DNA from: Pratylenchus scribneri
Lineage: Eukaryota; Nematoda; Chromadorea; Rhabditida; Pratylenchidae
Assembly: GCA_030063045.1 (NCBI GenBank)
Contig: JAQSEB010000079.1
Span: forward strand, 1,116,001 to 1,180,000
Length of the DNA: 64,000 bases
Reading direction: 5' to 3'
Part shown: in pieces, positions 10,970-24,116 of the stretch
How the letters are laid out: each line of letters opens with the position of its first letter
Numbering within the stretch: the stretch's first letter is position 1
Position numbers and translations under genes: made by a program
Notes under the pieces: model-generated
Seen by the model: only the letters and a program-made list of their open reading frames with translations
Databases searched by the model: none
Told to the model about the DNA's origin: nothing

Positions 10970-12273
10970 ATGGACCCTAGCTGGAGCCCAGCGAAGCAAA
11001 TTTCTTGTTTTATAATTGACAATTTTGTGAGACCAATCATCTACTTTTCCATTCTGATTGGCATTCCATCCCTTCTTCTTTATTGTTCCCAATGTTTGGT
11101 CATTTTTTGGCATCGTCAATTCCATAATGCTTTCTACGTCCTTTTCGTAGTCCGCGCATCCCAGGTTTGTCCCTGTTTTTGGCCTTTCACAATTATTATT
11201 TTCCCCCAAAAAAGGATATTCTTCTCCTTGTTTCCTCCTATGCCAATTTCCGTTTGCCAACCATTGCTGGCACTTTCCTCCTTCCATTTTATCTATGTTT
11301 CCCAAATTGGATTCTCGTTGCAATGCAAGTCTTTTATTTTTATTCGATGGCGGCCAGCAATTTGGCCACAACATTTTTGTTGTTGAATCGACTTTCCTCC
11401 ATCATTTTTCCATTAAAACATGAAAAAGTGAGTAATTTATTTATATTTTTTTAGTCGATTTTCTTTTAGCTTTGGCGCAAATTAATGCCACCCATTTTGG
11501 TGATCATTTTCGGTACCCCTCTCTATTTTGGACGATATTTCTTCGGCATGCAATGTTGGTTTCAGGTAAATGAATTCACAAAAGAAAAATATAAAATTTA
11601 AAAATTATTCAGATAAATGAGTGGGATGGAAATCGAAGTTTTTGTGTGAATGAAAATCATCAGAATTCGGATCTTCCAATGACTGTATTATTTTTTATTT
11701 AGATTGTTGAATCCATTATTATTTTTCCATATTTACAGAAATATATTGAGACCGATTCATTCCTCATTTATGTCGCTTCAATCATTTTCCTTGTCCTCTG
11801 TTCATTTATTAATTTGGCCATTTTCATCGCCTACCGAAGGCATCAATCCCATTTCGGGAATAATGGAATTGGTCAACAACAACAAATGCAACGGAGAACT
11901 GAATCAAAATTAATTGTTTACGCAGTTTGCACATTCATCAGTCATATGCTCTTCACACTTTTGATGGTCAATTTAAGAATGATTTTATAATTTAATACAA
12001 ATCCAATCCAAACAGATTGGCAATTATTTGGCCCAGCAAATGGAAGAATGGGTGATTGTTGGCGCATTGTTGGACCAGACTCCATGGGTTTTTGACATTG
12101 GCGGCATTGTGATGCCCTCATGGCTTCTCCTTTGGGCAAGTTCCGATTTTCGACAACAATGGTGTCGTCATTTCCTCCCAAAATGGCTTCAAAGAATGCA
12201 GGCAACAAACACTGTGGAGGTTTTGGCCGGCAGCGGACATTCGGCACCAGCTGCACTTTGGAAACAAAAATAA
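10970..12273 (+). CDS. Serpentine chemoreceptor, Srg-like (7TM GPCR)
   Basis: Six exons in frame (10970-11164, 11215-11427, 11470-11565, 11613-11684, 11739-11966, 12016-12273) encode 353 aa with introns of about 42-54 bp. Seven hydrophobic segments are visible: IIYFSILIGIPSLLLY, FYVLFVVRA into LLLVSSYANF, the FLLPFYLCFPNWILVAM segment, FLLLNRLSSIIFP (the TM3 end and cytoplasmic LNR/FP motif usual in this superfamily), LVIIFGTPLYF, LIYVASIIFLVLCSF, and SKLIVYAVCTFISHMLF, with the last membrane segment IGGIVMPSWLLLWASSD. The final motif (P-W-LL-SSD, then a basic tail) is typical of nematode class gamma receptors. Chemosensory function is inferred from the family. Srg over other serpentine classes is a judgement by eye. 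Confidence 0.85.
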
Positions 12274-13316
12274 TACAAAAATTTTATATTCTTTTATTTA
12301 TTTCGTAAATCACATTTTCACCCTCCTCACTTTTGGCGATGAACATTGGAATATTGCATTTTTGTTGATTGGTATATTAGTGGTGTTTGATAAATTTCTA
12401 AACAATTATACTAAACCGGTATAAAATTTTCACCATTTACAATGCTTTTTTTGTTTTTTTAGATATTTTCCACTAAAATACTTGATAAAAATTGATATCA
12501 AAAATTATCAATGATAAAAAAGCTTGTAAATTTTGATTCTTAAAAGAAAATTAAAAATTTGAGAAAAATAAGCCTAAAGCCTTATTTAAAAATTTAAAAT
12601 TAACTTTAAGCCCACGCTATTTTCCAAGTAGAGATAGACTTTTATTGCTACAATTTTTCCGCCATGGATGCGACACTCAATTAAATGTTATTGCCATTTT
12701 CATGAAAACGAAATTATTTTTTATAGTTGATGTTTTATTTTGTACATATTTTGCAGTTTTCGGAAACTAATTTACATTAAATACATCTAATTTTCATTTG
12801 TTATCTAAAAAATGTCAAAAATTGTAGGATTTGACATTTGGTTTTTCCCAAAATGCGAAAGAATAATTCGGAATCGAAAGAATTGAATATCATCAAGTCC
12901 TATATTTTTTTAAATTAATTACAAAAAATTAATATTTAAAAATTTATTTTTTATTAATGACTAATTAAAAATTAATCCAATTTTAAAGCTAATATAAGCA
13001 TTCCAACAATGCGCATAATCCAAGGTGTATATATCTTTTGTTTTTAAATTGGAGAAAGTAATGGAATTTTTAAATAAGCAAACAAATTAATAATTGCATT
13101 TTTTCTTTAAATTGTCAATAGTATAAATTGATGGCTGCTACTTTCATGCCTAATAAAAACTTGTAGAAAATGAGAATAGGCAAAAATATTATTCGAAATC
13201 AAAATCGTAATAAATAAATGAGTGCATTCATTTTTTATTAAGTTTTTGCTTTTTTATCAATGATATAAATATGAAAATTGATGAGATAATTTTTTAATTA
13301 CATTTAATTAAATACA
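12274..13316. other. Intergenic between convergent receptor genes
   Basis: AT-rich spacer between the 3' ends of the Srg-like and Srsx-like genes. Nothing recognised. Confidence 0.45.
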
Positions 13317-16300
13317 CTAGAAAATTATATTCTTTATAGGTGTTATCGTATTGGATTGTTGTCCTCTTCCTCTTCTTCCGAAGCATTTGGGTAGCCATTT
13401 AATATATTTGTTAAATTCTGTTCGATATTCATCGCTAAATATTTTGAAAAAATGAAAGAATTAAAATTTATTAAAAATAAAATTTTATTTTACTCAGATT
13501 TTAAATTTTAAACTATGAAATTGATTTATTTGTAATGTAAAAATTATTTTTGGATAATTTTTTAGATAAATTATGGAATAGAATAAAATATAATTTTCAA
13601 GAAAAAAATTTTATATATACATTGTATTTTATTTTTTAAAATTTTTTTTATTTTTCTTTAATTAATTAATTTATTTATTTTTTTTAATTTTAACCAAACA
13701 ATGAAAAAATTTCTTTTGTAATAATAATATTTTTAAATAATTTTTTTGATTCACTTTCCAAAAATTTAAATAAAAAGAAATTATATCATAATTTTTAGTT
13801 ATTTATAGATTAATATTTTGAAATTAATTTAAATTTTGTAAAATAATTTTTCCAAAAGAAATTGCATAATTTCAAAAATTTTCGATAAAAATTCACATTT
13901 TATATATTAATTTTATTTCATTTTAATAATTAATTTATGTAAATGCTGAAGCACCTGAACGCATAAAGCACTGGCGCATTTGCACTATACACAATTATGA
14001 CCACCAATGTGCCCAAAAGGATCGAGGCGCGTTTCACGAATGGATGGGGCGGATAAACATTGAAATAAAATTTCAACATTAGACGTATGAAAACGCCGAA
14101 CAAATTGAGAATGCATATCACCAGCAAAGATTTAATGATTCGACGTTTCTTGCCACTTATTTCTTGAAAAAATATAAAATTAATTTTTTTACCTTTTTCA
14201 TAAAATTTCATATTGAATATTTTTGAATATTTTATGTATAGTAATACTAAAATTTAAAACTGTATGATTTAAAATGTAAAAATTTTACCCCAGTTTTACT
14301 TGATTTTACCACTTACTATTTCTGTAGCTCGGCATTTGGTAGACCACAATCCACATTATTGTGTAGAAGACGAGCAACCCACCACTCAGCATCAAACCTT
14401 TAAAAGCTAATATGGAGGCAATGTTTGAAGATTGAGGTATTTCGGCAGGATCACATATCATCATGCTAAAAGGGTATTTTTTTTTCAAGATTTATATTGT
14501 ATTTTTTATTCCATTTATTTTATTAAAAAATGGTTCCCTTTCAAACATTGCAAAATGGCTTGATTTATGAAATTTCATCAGAGATAGGATCGATTTTCTA
14601 ATTTCGATTAATTTCATCTCAATATGAAATTTCGTCAATTTTTGGTACCAAAACTTTTATTAAAACTTTCGGAAATTTCTCATGAAATTTCATTTTCTAT
14701 TTTTGTGAGCGAAGCTACGATTTAATATAGACAACTATGTACCCAAGTATTAAATCTGACTTTTCGGCCAATCATAAATTCAATAATCATGTTTAATTTT
14801 ATTCTTTTCTTATATTATTTTGGTAATTTCAATTATAAAATTTCAAGTTTTTTTAAATAAAATATTAAAAACATTAATTAATATTATGATAAAAAGTATG
14901 AAGAATTTAATTTTGGAAAAAAATTACAAAATTGACTTTAATTCCCTAAAATTTCATTTGAAAAGAGAAAAATAGTATTTTAGTTTTTTATTAATTAACG
15001 GTATTGAAAAATTCATTTGCATAAACTAACACATCAGCGCTGTCAATATAGTCGATGTGTAACAGTACAGAATCAAAAATGCCAAAGGCAATAAGTAAAA
15101 ATGCAATCGACATATAAATTTTGAACTTTGCTCGTTCTTTGTACCTGTATTTTAACATAAATATATTGGAATTTTCAGATGGATTATCTAATTTAATTTA
15201 GAATGGTTTTTAATTTGTAGAAAAAAAGCATTAAAAATGTCGAAAAGAGTATTGAAAATATCGAATAATATATAACGGTTTAATGGTTTGTCCAAAATTC
15301 GCAAACTATATACTATTGGATAGAGCTCATCAAGACGCCTCGATTGGTATATAATTTGTCATGGTTTAACTGGTTTTGAGCCAAAACACCTAAAATGGTT
15401 TGTGGTTTAAAACCCTTAATTTTTGATCAAACCACGACAAAAAATATACAAATCGACGCGTCCTGACGAGAACTATCGATTGACTATACGGTTGGGGGTC
15501 TAGGACAAATTAAACCGTAATAAACTTTTCGACATTTTCAATGTTTTCTTTTATTCGCAATTTTCAATGTTTTTTTTTCACAAAATTAAATCATCCTATT
15601 TTATATTAATAATTATATACCAAAAGGGGAACAACACGGATGTGAGCCGATCCAGGCTTATAAGCAACATCAACAGTTGCGCCTCTAGGCCACCAATTAG
15701 GCATGGATTTTCGAACCAAGTGCAAAATCGGTAGGGCACAAATCGCAGGCCCGAAAGAACAACAAAAAATCCGAACAAATAGCCAATGTGCATAATTGTG
15801 GAAAGCAAACTCTCCAATGCCAATAAAATGCAGCATATTTTGTGGAGTTTACTGTCAATAAATTTTTTTGTTTTTTTAATTCCACAATTTGATTTTTTAA
15901 AATTATTTTTTCAATATTGTAATTTTATAAATTTGAAAAAAAAAGAAAGATGTTTTAAATTTATTCAAAATTAATAACCTTATAAAATGAAGCATAAAAA
16001 TAGCAAATTATAAAAATATTATAGAGGAAATATATTTTTATAAAAAATAATTACCAATTTTTTGATTTTTTTAATTAATTAAAAAATATTTTAAGGAAAA
16101 TACGGTAGAATTTATTATATATAATTCTATCAAATTAATAAAATATAATAAAATCTTAGAAAAATCGAAATAAAAATTATAATTATTTATTTGAGAAATT
16201 AAAATCTGAAGAAGCATACTGTATAGAAAATACAGTATTTCTAATTTTACTTACGCGCTCTTCACAGTCACATAGACAAGACTCAAATTTAGCAGAATTC

Positions 16301-16472
16301 CAAAGGAGCCAAACAAAAATCGAACGCCATAAAAGCCAGAAAGAATCCATGCCTGGAGGCCATCGTTGCGTATGAAATATTGGTACCACTAAAAATGAGG
16401 ACTTTTTGATTTTGAAATAAATTTATAGCTTGCAAAAATTCAATTTATTTCTGTGAATATATCTACATACAT
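13317..16472 (-). CDS. Serpentine chemoreceptor, Srsx-like (7TM GPCR)
   Basis: Exons 16388-16255, 15851-15621, 15144-15031, 14465-14317, 14162-13955 and 13434-13317 join in phase to about 317 codons. A two-codon start exon (ATGTAT, 16472-16467) is a tentative 5' end. TM1 is FLFGSFGILLNLSLVYV; TM2 ILLALESLLSTIMHIGYLF; TM3 ends in LISLDRLTSVLFPFWY; TM4 FKIYMSIAFLLIAFGIF; TM5 GGLLVFYTIMWIVVYQM; TM6 IIKSLLVICILNLFGVF after KKRR; TM7 ANAPVLYAF followed by SSDEYR. The TM7 and DEYR ending plus LDR at TM3 are typical of Srsx/rhodopsin-like nematode receptors. The exon ending at 15031 uses donor GTTAGT; an alternative donor at 15000 would break the frame. The intron 15145-15620 holds a foldback element. 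Confidence 0.8.
15229..15543. mobile_element. Foldback/MITE in Srsx intron
   Basis: Inverted ends CATT(A/G)AAAATGTCGAAAAG and ACGGTTTAAT..TTGTCC face each other across about 315 bp. The arms contain TCGACGCGTC/GACGCCTCGATTGG segments that recur in the foldback at 53425-54225. No target duplication was confirmed. Confidence 0.6.
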
Positions 16473-16861
16473 ACTGTACAAATTTCCTATTATGGATTGT
16501 CCATAAACTTAATCATATTTTATCTTTTAATAAAAATTTTAAATTAAATAGATGATTTTAATTTTAATTTACTAAATTTTACAATACTTAGATAACTTAA
16601 TTCTTAAGAATAATTTTTGCCTTATATTTGGATGTTTTTTTTATTTTTTTAAGTTTTTCTCGATGGATTAAATTTTCAACTTTTTTCCAAAAATGATTAA
16701 ATAAAATAAAATTTTAAAATCTTTAAAATCCTTTATTTAAAAATCAAAATTAAGATATAAAATTTATCTAAATTAAAATATTAATTTAGAAAAAATGCCC
16801 AAAAAATGTTTTTTTTTGTTGATTGCTTAGATACTAAAATTAAAAAAAAATATTTGAAAAA

Positions 16862-17125
16862 TTCGTACCAAATCAGCGGATACATTGTAAACCATTGAAA
16901 AACTAAACAAATCGTCAGTAGAAATATTCGATAAATGAATAATGACAGCGAAACTTGCTTAAAACAACTTTTAATGAGCAGGATTAACAAATAGGCCGTG
17001 TGAAATTGTTGTTTTGTATTAAATAATGAGAATTTAGATAGGAATGACCAACAAAAGAACAAAATGTAAAATTTCAAAAATATGTAATGGCCGGATAGAC
17101 TGCACTTTAATTTTAAAGAACTGCA
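16862..17125 (-). pseudogene. Decayed serpentine-receptor fragment
   Basis: On the minus strand, RPLHIFEILHFVLLLVIP lies in one frame, followed in another frame by NTKQQFHTAYLLILLIKS and LFIYRIFLLTICLVFQWF. The order resembles TM1-loop-TM2 of the Srg-like gene (RPIIYFSILIGIP, then HRQFHNAFYVLFVV). The frame change and absence of further exons suggest a relic. It could instead be hydrophobic AT-rich noise. Confidence 0.35.
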
Positions 17126-18339
17126 TTATTGTGTGCAATTAAAATTTTATTTTGTATTTTTTTGCACCTGCTGCTGCCCGTGCCCGTTGCTATCGCAAAA
17201 GTTCATTTTATTTTTCTTCAAAATAATTTGAACAAAAATTGGAAATTATTTTAAAAAATTTTCGCCAAAATTTTTTATATTTTTACCTTTTCAAAAGACT
17301 AAAATTTTCACATTTAAATAATCTGCTATTATTTCCGCCGTTCTCTTAAAATTCAATTTTTTTTCGATGTATTTTTCAGAGAATTTAATAATTAGGCCAA
17401 AAAATGATGTTTAATGTATTTTTTAGGGAATTAATATATATTTAATTTAAACTAATTTAATAATTTGGCCAAGAAAATGCTGTAAAAAATTCCGTTAATT
17501 GAAATAAATTGGCGGAATTCATTTCTAAATTGCATTTTCTTACCAAAATTAAATTAATGCGTTTTGATGAATAAGGAGCATTTGGAAAAATATTTCTTTC
17601 TAAATCTCGAAGGTGGGAAAATATTAAGAATTTAAATTAAAAATTGAATTTAAAAATTAAAAATTGAATTTAAAATTTAATGTAGAAGAATAATTATTTT
17701 ATTAAAAATGAAATAAGATAAAATGGAAGTTAATGGAAAAATGACGGCATTTCGATTTCTAAAAATCGCAGATGTGTCTCGATTCTTAAAAATGCAAATT
17801 ACCAACATTTACTTATGACCCAAATTTTTTCCAGCTGTATATAATTATTTTTACAAAGATGAAAAATCTGAGCAAATTTTAGGAAATTGGAAAGAAGAGT
17901 GGTGCATTTCACTTAATTTCAAATTTTTGCTTGAATTACTGGAAAATGATGGCTATAAAATAAATACAAATTTGGAATTGAATTATATTTATTTATTTCA
18001 TTTTTTGGTACTTATCGGGTTTTAGGTCATAATTTTTTTTCGTCAAAAAATTATGACATTTTTTTTTCAAAAAATTTTTTCGGAAATGATATACTATGTC
18101 TTGACGAGATATTTATGAAAATTTTTATGCAAAAAAAAGTTATGACCCAATCAAATCGAAATAGTGAGTGACCAATCCGTATTTTTCTTTGCACGTTTGT
18201 AACTTTGTTAATTTAGGGTTTTATGCAAAAAGTTGTGCATAAGAAATTATTTCAATTATTTTAAATATTTATATATTTTATTCCATGTTTAATCGGAGTG
18301 AAAAAATAAATGGATTGCCGATGTAATATTATGCCTTAT
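17126..18339. other. Intergenic, AT-rich
   Basis: No gene or repeat array recognised. Confidence 0.4.
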
Positions 18340-18425
18340 TCATCGATGTCTGGGAGAACACGGCTGTAAAGTATCCTCAAATTCCGAGAAACGCCAATAA
18401 TCATTGTCAAAATTCAAATTGAATC
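18340..18425 (-). pseudogene. Second relic of SPRY last exon
   Basis: The minus strand reads NFDNDYWRFSEFEDTLQPC then PRHR and TGA (18340-18342). This is homologous to the end of the SPRY gene and closely parallels the relic at 9528-9684, including downstream sequence (CATCGATGTCTGGGAGAACA compared with CATCAATGTCTTGGAGAATA). The two relics are closer to each other than to the intact gene. Confidence 0.6.
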
Positions 18426-18639
18426 AAATTGAAAAAATTTGAGAACACAAAAAAAGAAATTGAAAAAATAATGTAATAAAAATATCACAATAATTAAATC
18501 TCTAAATTTAGCACTTTCCCTAGGGGCGAAATCAAGCTGAAAAGTATACGATGGCCAAGAGAAGTATAAAGGAGTTGCGATTGGGGAAATGAGAAGGCAA
18601 GAATGAATGAATAGGAGAAACTTGAGAAGTCTATTAAGA

Positions 18640-18875
18640 CACCTACATATACGCCTACATATCTCGACTACGTTTACGCAATAGTTTTCAAGGTTTGCAT
18701 TTGTAAGCGTCGCAGTAGGTGTCGCAGTAGATGTCGCAGTAGGTGTCGCATTGCTTTTGCAAATTGCTTTGCGACATCTACTGCGACACCCACGCGACAT
18801 CTACAGCGACGCCTACATATCTCGACCAGGTTTCGCAATACTTTTCAGGGTTTGTAGCCATCGCTGTAAGTGTCA
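18640..18875. repeat. Direct/inverted GTCGCAGTAGGT repeats
   Basis: Two direct copies of CCTACATATCTCGAC..GTTT-CGCAATA-TTTTCA-GGTTTG flank a core of GTCGCAGTAGGT/GTCGCAGTAGAT units. The core is followed by the same units inverted (GCGACATCTACTGCGACACC), giving an imperfect hairpin. Confidence 0.6.
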
Positions 18876-19590
18876 GCCATATTGATATGTAAGTAGTTTA
18901 TTGTTTTGGTAAGGTACTTTTTTAATTAGGGAGTGTTTGGATATGTTTGAAGTTTTCTATCATCAATTCAAACTATATAGAAATTTTTTTAATTGATTAA
19001 TTTTTAAATTTTATATGGACTATTTCATTAAAAGTAATGAAAATTTTTTAATGAAGCAGCGAATTTGGGAGTGAATATAATAATCATTAAAGTAAAAAAT
19101 AAAAAATGAAGAGAAAATTGCCTTTAGTGAAAAATTTGAGTGAATTTTACTGCTCTATTAGATCAATTTAAATTCGAATTTCTTATCTTCTGGGAACTGT
19201 CGTTGTCGTCCTGTGAATACAACAATTCTTTTCTTCTGGGAACTGTCGTCATGTGAATACAATGGTATATTATATTATATATGTGATAGCAAAAATCCCA
19301 TAATGCTCTTGAGACGAAGTGAAAATAGAACATAAATTAAGGACCTTCTATTGGTCTACATAAAATTCTCTTAATTTTTCCCAAATTTCCATTTTTCACT
19401 GAATAATTAGCAAGTAAGAAGCAACTCCATCAATTTCATTAAATTTTTTTTTAAATATTTATAGAAGCATACCTATAAATATGTTGAGCGAAATTATTAT
19501 TATCTCATTTTTCTAATTGAAAAATTGAATTATGGGTTAAATGTGTATCATCGAATTATCCTTTTTTAAATTTTTCTCCTAAATCATAAT

Positions 19591-21919
19591 TCACAACAAC
19601 AGGATAGGTTTATCAAATTCCCAGAAACGCCAGTATTCTTTGCCGAAATTCACGCGAACTGCATCTTGACCTTCGCCTAAACAGACCACCGGGAAGAATT
19701 GTAATGTAGCAAATTTTGGCGACAAATTAGCTGCACCTGGTTTTAAATATTTTTAAATTAAATATATTTTCTTTACCATTCTCGACTAAAAGGGAGCAAA
19801 ATGTAAAAAATTTTAAATGTAGTATTTTATTATTTAATTTGAAATGCTAATTTCAAATTATTTATTGAAGTAATTTTAATTTTAAAATTTTTTTTATACT
19901 ATACAATACACTATACTTTTAAATTATAATCCCTCTGCCTTCTAGAAGGAGGTATAGGATTTATATTTTGGGGCAAAAATAACAAATAAGCAAGTAAGCG
20001 TTATTAAATTGAATTTTAATGTTTGTATTTTACCTAAAATTCCGCCATTGATTGTAGCGAAACATTTAAATGAAGAATCTGGACGTTGGATAATGCCAAT
20101 GCCAATCACATCAAAATCAACGAACCAATCAGGCTCACCAAAATTGAGGTCTATTTTGTTTTTTCCTCCTTCAATATCAATCCACATTTTCCTTTTGCGC
20201 ATAATTCCGATTGAATTTTTCACATTAAATCCAAGCATATTGCCTTCCAATGGAAATTCTTTATCACAAAATCCAATCTGAATTTCACTACCCCTGAATA
20301 ATGGAATGAAGGAAATTAAAAAGTAAATTTCAAAAAAGTTAATAAATAATTTCTTTTTTGATTTTATAAAATTAGTCTACTAAAATTCTCAACGAATTTG
20401 TTAAATAGTTAAAATTTTAAATTTCAAAATTTAATCAACTTAACGCAATGTATCGTTTTTTAATTTTTTCGTAATTAATTCAACAAAATTTCATGAATCT
20501 CATCGCTATTTTGGAGCGAACTTTATTTTTAAATAAATTACCAAGAAACTGTCTTAAGAATTCGCATTTCATAATAGGCAATTTTTGGTTTTTCCTCGGT
20601 CAAATTGAATGGAGAAATTGGCAAAACAGCTCTGACGCAACTATATCCTGCAAATATAAAATTAATTAAATAATAATTTTTGAAATTTTTATTTTATTAT
20701 TAATATATGATAATATAACGATTTGATTTTAGGTTATGATCAATTTTGGAGGAAACATCGGCTTATTTTCGGAATTTTTTAATATTTGAATTCAGCAAAT
20801 TAACAATTGATAGGTATCCAATTTAATTTAAATTTTTCAATTTTAGTTATTTATTTTTACCTTTTGGACCGGAATGTCTTGCCTCGAGTCCATCTGGAGA
20901 AATTGACAATTTTTGTCCAGAATCCATAGCATTCAATTTGTTATCAATTAATGGCTGGAAATGAAGAAATATTTATCAATGTTTAACCGCGATAAAAAAC
21001 ATTTTATTAGTCAATTTATTTATAAATGCAAATTAATTCCCAAAATTTTTCTATTTTGTTTAATTTATAGGTTTAAAATTTTAAAATCGAGCTCCATTAT
21101 TAAATCATATCTAATCTATTATTAGTCCTAGTCTCATATTCTAAATCTAAACATTACTAATAATTATCGATAATAAGCTCCCAAGATCACCTTATAATAT
21201 AGACAAATTAACTAATATAACTAATAATAGATAGTCTAAATTTTGTAAAAATAATAGTTAATAATGAAATGATTAATTAAATTTATTTGAATTATTCTTA
21301 TAATATTTAAAAATTTTTTCAATTTGTTAATTGAAAAAGAAAAATTAAAAACATACAAGCATATTATACTTTGTTGAATAAAAAACAACTGCATTGGGAA
21401 TATTTGGTAATGTTGTTGTATTGATCACCTCGGTTGTTGAGGTCATTGGAATTGTGATATTGTTTGTATCGGTGGTGGTATTGTCGGATTTTAACTGTAA
21501 ACATTTTAATACAAATTATATATTTTTAACGGAGTTTATAATCAACCTTTGGCAAATAATCCTCCAAGAATGTTCCATCCTTTTGAAATTCTTCAATACC
21601 TCCTCCCATCAAAAAATTAAACTCATCCACTTTAAAATTGATTTGATGACATTCATTTGTCATATTTTTGCTAAAAAATTCTTCGTTCACAATAAAACGT
21701 TTATTCAATTTCCAAAATTTTCCAGATGTGCCATTTGAATTGCATGTGCAAATTTTCGAAGAGTCGTCATTATCTTAGAAAATATTGGATAATTATTATT
21801 AAGGAATATTTAAATTGTTGACCAAGCATTCGGCCATCAAACAGAGCCAAAAATTCAAGAAAAAATATGGCCGCCATCAAAATGAAGGCCCCAATTGCCC
21901 AACGGCCTCTGCCTTCCAT
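19591..21919 (-). CDS. Membrane-anchored SPRY-domain protein
   Basis: Seven exons in phase (21919-21823, 21773-21547, 21494-21357, 20954-20861, 20647-20542, 20293-20034, 19736-19591) give 355 aa. Residues about 7-29 are a hydrophobic anchor or uncleaved signal (WAIGAFILMAAIFFLEFLAL). A Cys-containing segment (KICTC, NECHQ) and a Thr/Asn-rich stalk follow. The C-terminal half fits a SPRY domain: AYYEMRILK, IQIGFCDKEFPLEGNMLGF, IGIGII, CFATINGGILG and LQFFPVVCL..VRVNFGKEYW. The anchor implies an extracellular or lumenal SPRY domain, which is unusual because most SPRY domains are cytosolic; secreted SPRY proteins are known in some plant-parasitic nematodes. Two last-exon relics upstream and downstream show the family has duplicated locally. 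Confidence 0.8.
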
Positions 21920-24116
21920 TTCACTAAAAACCGATACAGGAATTTTTGAAAAATTTTTATTGTTAAATTAGTTTTTCACCACAAATTTGGCAACGATACA
22001 GTAATAAATTGGATTGAAGAAATTATTCCAATAAGCGAAAAAAGGCTATCTAGAATAAAATGGGAAAATTGATTGAATTGTCTATAATGATTTAAAATGA
22101 GTAATTAAAATTAAATAAAATGCTAAAAATTATTTGGGGATTTATGAGCTTAAATTATTGCATACAGAAAAGAAAAAATATTTTAACTTTTTGATTTAGC
22201 GGAAAATATGAGAAATCTCAAATTTAAGATTCGAATTTAATATTTTATAAAAGCGACAAACTAAAATTAAATAATAAATGAAAAAATATATTAAATGAAA
22301 ATGAAACGAACGAATTTGGAGAATGGATGATTGGACGGGGAAATTTGTTTGAAAATTAATGAATAATACCTATTTTATTCTAAATGAAGCAACGAAATCG
22401 TACAATTTGTGAGTAAAAGAAAAAAAAATGAAAATGAATGACGTGAAAATTACCTTTGAATTTGTACAATTCTAGAGTTTTCTGTTTCTGTTACCTGCTG
22501 TTTAAGTCACTTTAAATTCTAATTTAGAAAAATAGGCCAATGATAATTAATTTCAGTACAAATGTTTCATCTTGTACGGAAAATCAGCCATCAGTCTTTT
22601 AAATTAATTAAAATATTATTTTCATCGATCACATATTTTATTTTATTTTTTGACCTCTAAATTTGGCCAAGATTATATTCGAGACCAAAATCTTGAAAAA
22701 ATCTGTAACATTATTCCATTCCACCATTTGAACAATTCATTCACAATCTTTCTTGGCTTTTGTTTTCCCTCTCTCTCTCAAAGGCCAAAAAGGAGAGGGC
22801 ACACTGAATGAATGGATCGGTTGAGTAAAATGGAGAAGAGATGCGCGAAAATGCCGTCATTTTTTGTTGTTTGCCAAACTAAGTTGGCCAAATAGCACTC
22901 ACAATGTAATGGATTGACCTTTTCCTCTGCCAACAAGAATGCTCAAAAATGCCAAAAATTGAAGAGTGGATCGGGGATGGTAAAAAAGGAGAAAAAGATT
23001 GAAAGGAGGAAGGGATTTGAGAGCGAAAAAATGGAAACCGGCTGCTGCTGGTAGGACATTTGAATTTGGCCAATTTCTCTCCATAATGGCCCATTAAATT
23101 ATTAATGCGCACGAAAGGCTGACACGGAATCAGGGTAATGGAATGACTGACCAACGCCTGATTCTTTTGCGTCAGCCATCATTATCCCATAAAAGAAATT
23201 AGTATGAGTGAAAAGTGGATAGTGGGAGAGGGGATGGAATCATTATTTTGAGTTTCGATTGATCAAATTTTCTCCTCAAAGGCCCATCCTTTCTTTAATG
23301 GAGGTAAGGGTTAATGGATGGCCGGCACCCAACACTCGGCATTGAAAAGGCACAATCCAGCGCTAAATGGGAAAATAGTCGAAAGAAATTGAGGAGAAGG
23401 ATGCGAGAACGTAAAAATGGGGACATCGCACCAATGAATAATATATGATTTTGGCCAATTCCCATTAAGCGAGCGGCCGGCTCGACTGACGGACAATGGC
23501 ACTGATCAGCCGTGATTTCTTTTGCCAACTTCAATGTTTTCCCTAAAATATAGGAAGCAAATGTAAAAGAAAAGAAAGAAATTAGGAAGGGATAAGAGAG
23601 CGCGAAAATGGGGACATTGAACCAATCAATTTGAATTATGATTTTGGCCAAATTTACACTTAAGCGTGCGGCCGGCTCAAATGACTGGCAACGGCACTGA
23701 TCAGCCTTGATTTTTTACCAATAAAAAAATTCCCCAAAGTAAAACACGGGAAAGTCGATGGAGGAATAGGGATGCATTGGCCAAATTTCCAATAATCAGA
23801 TGATAGTCAGGGATATCAGGCGCGATTTCATTTGTACCATCCATCATTGAATAAGTCAATGCAAAGCTTTACCAGCGCAATACTCCCACTCTAATTCGGA
23901 AAAAAATTTTATTTGCCAGCAATAATAAGCATTGATTCTGGACTTTTTGTTATTTTCAAAAATTGGATTTACTATCAGTTTATAATGACAGTTTTCTGAG
24001 GCAAAAATTTCATAAATTCAAAAATTCATAAATTTTTCCAATTTTAATTCTCTCAATTGACCAAAAATATTCTCATCAAATTAATTATTTTTTTATTGAA
24101 TAAAATTGTGGGAACA
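21920..24116. repeat. Spacer with duplicated block upstream of gene A
   Basis: The spacer includes a direct repeat of roughly 190 bp (about 23395-23520 and 23585-23710), marked by AAAATGGGGACAT, ATGATTTTGGCCAA, GCGGCCGGCTC and GGCACTGATCAGCC. Related wording occurs upstream of genes B (36100-37000) and C (50340-50760). No coding exon was found. Confidence 0.5.
24095..24116 (+). promoter_or_regulatory. Conserved pre-ATG sequence, gene A
   Basis: AAAATTGTGGGAACA directly precedes the ATG. The same block precedes genes B (AAAATTGCGGGAACA) and C (AAAATTGAGAGAACA). It may be a shared 5' UTR from common ancestry or a translation or trans-splicing context. Confidence 0.55.

Noticed and set aside
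24057..24116. Earlier in-frame start for gene A (TTG at 24057)
   Set aside because: The ATG at 24117 matches the position of the pre-ATG block in genes B and C and gives a normal signal peptide.
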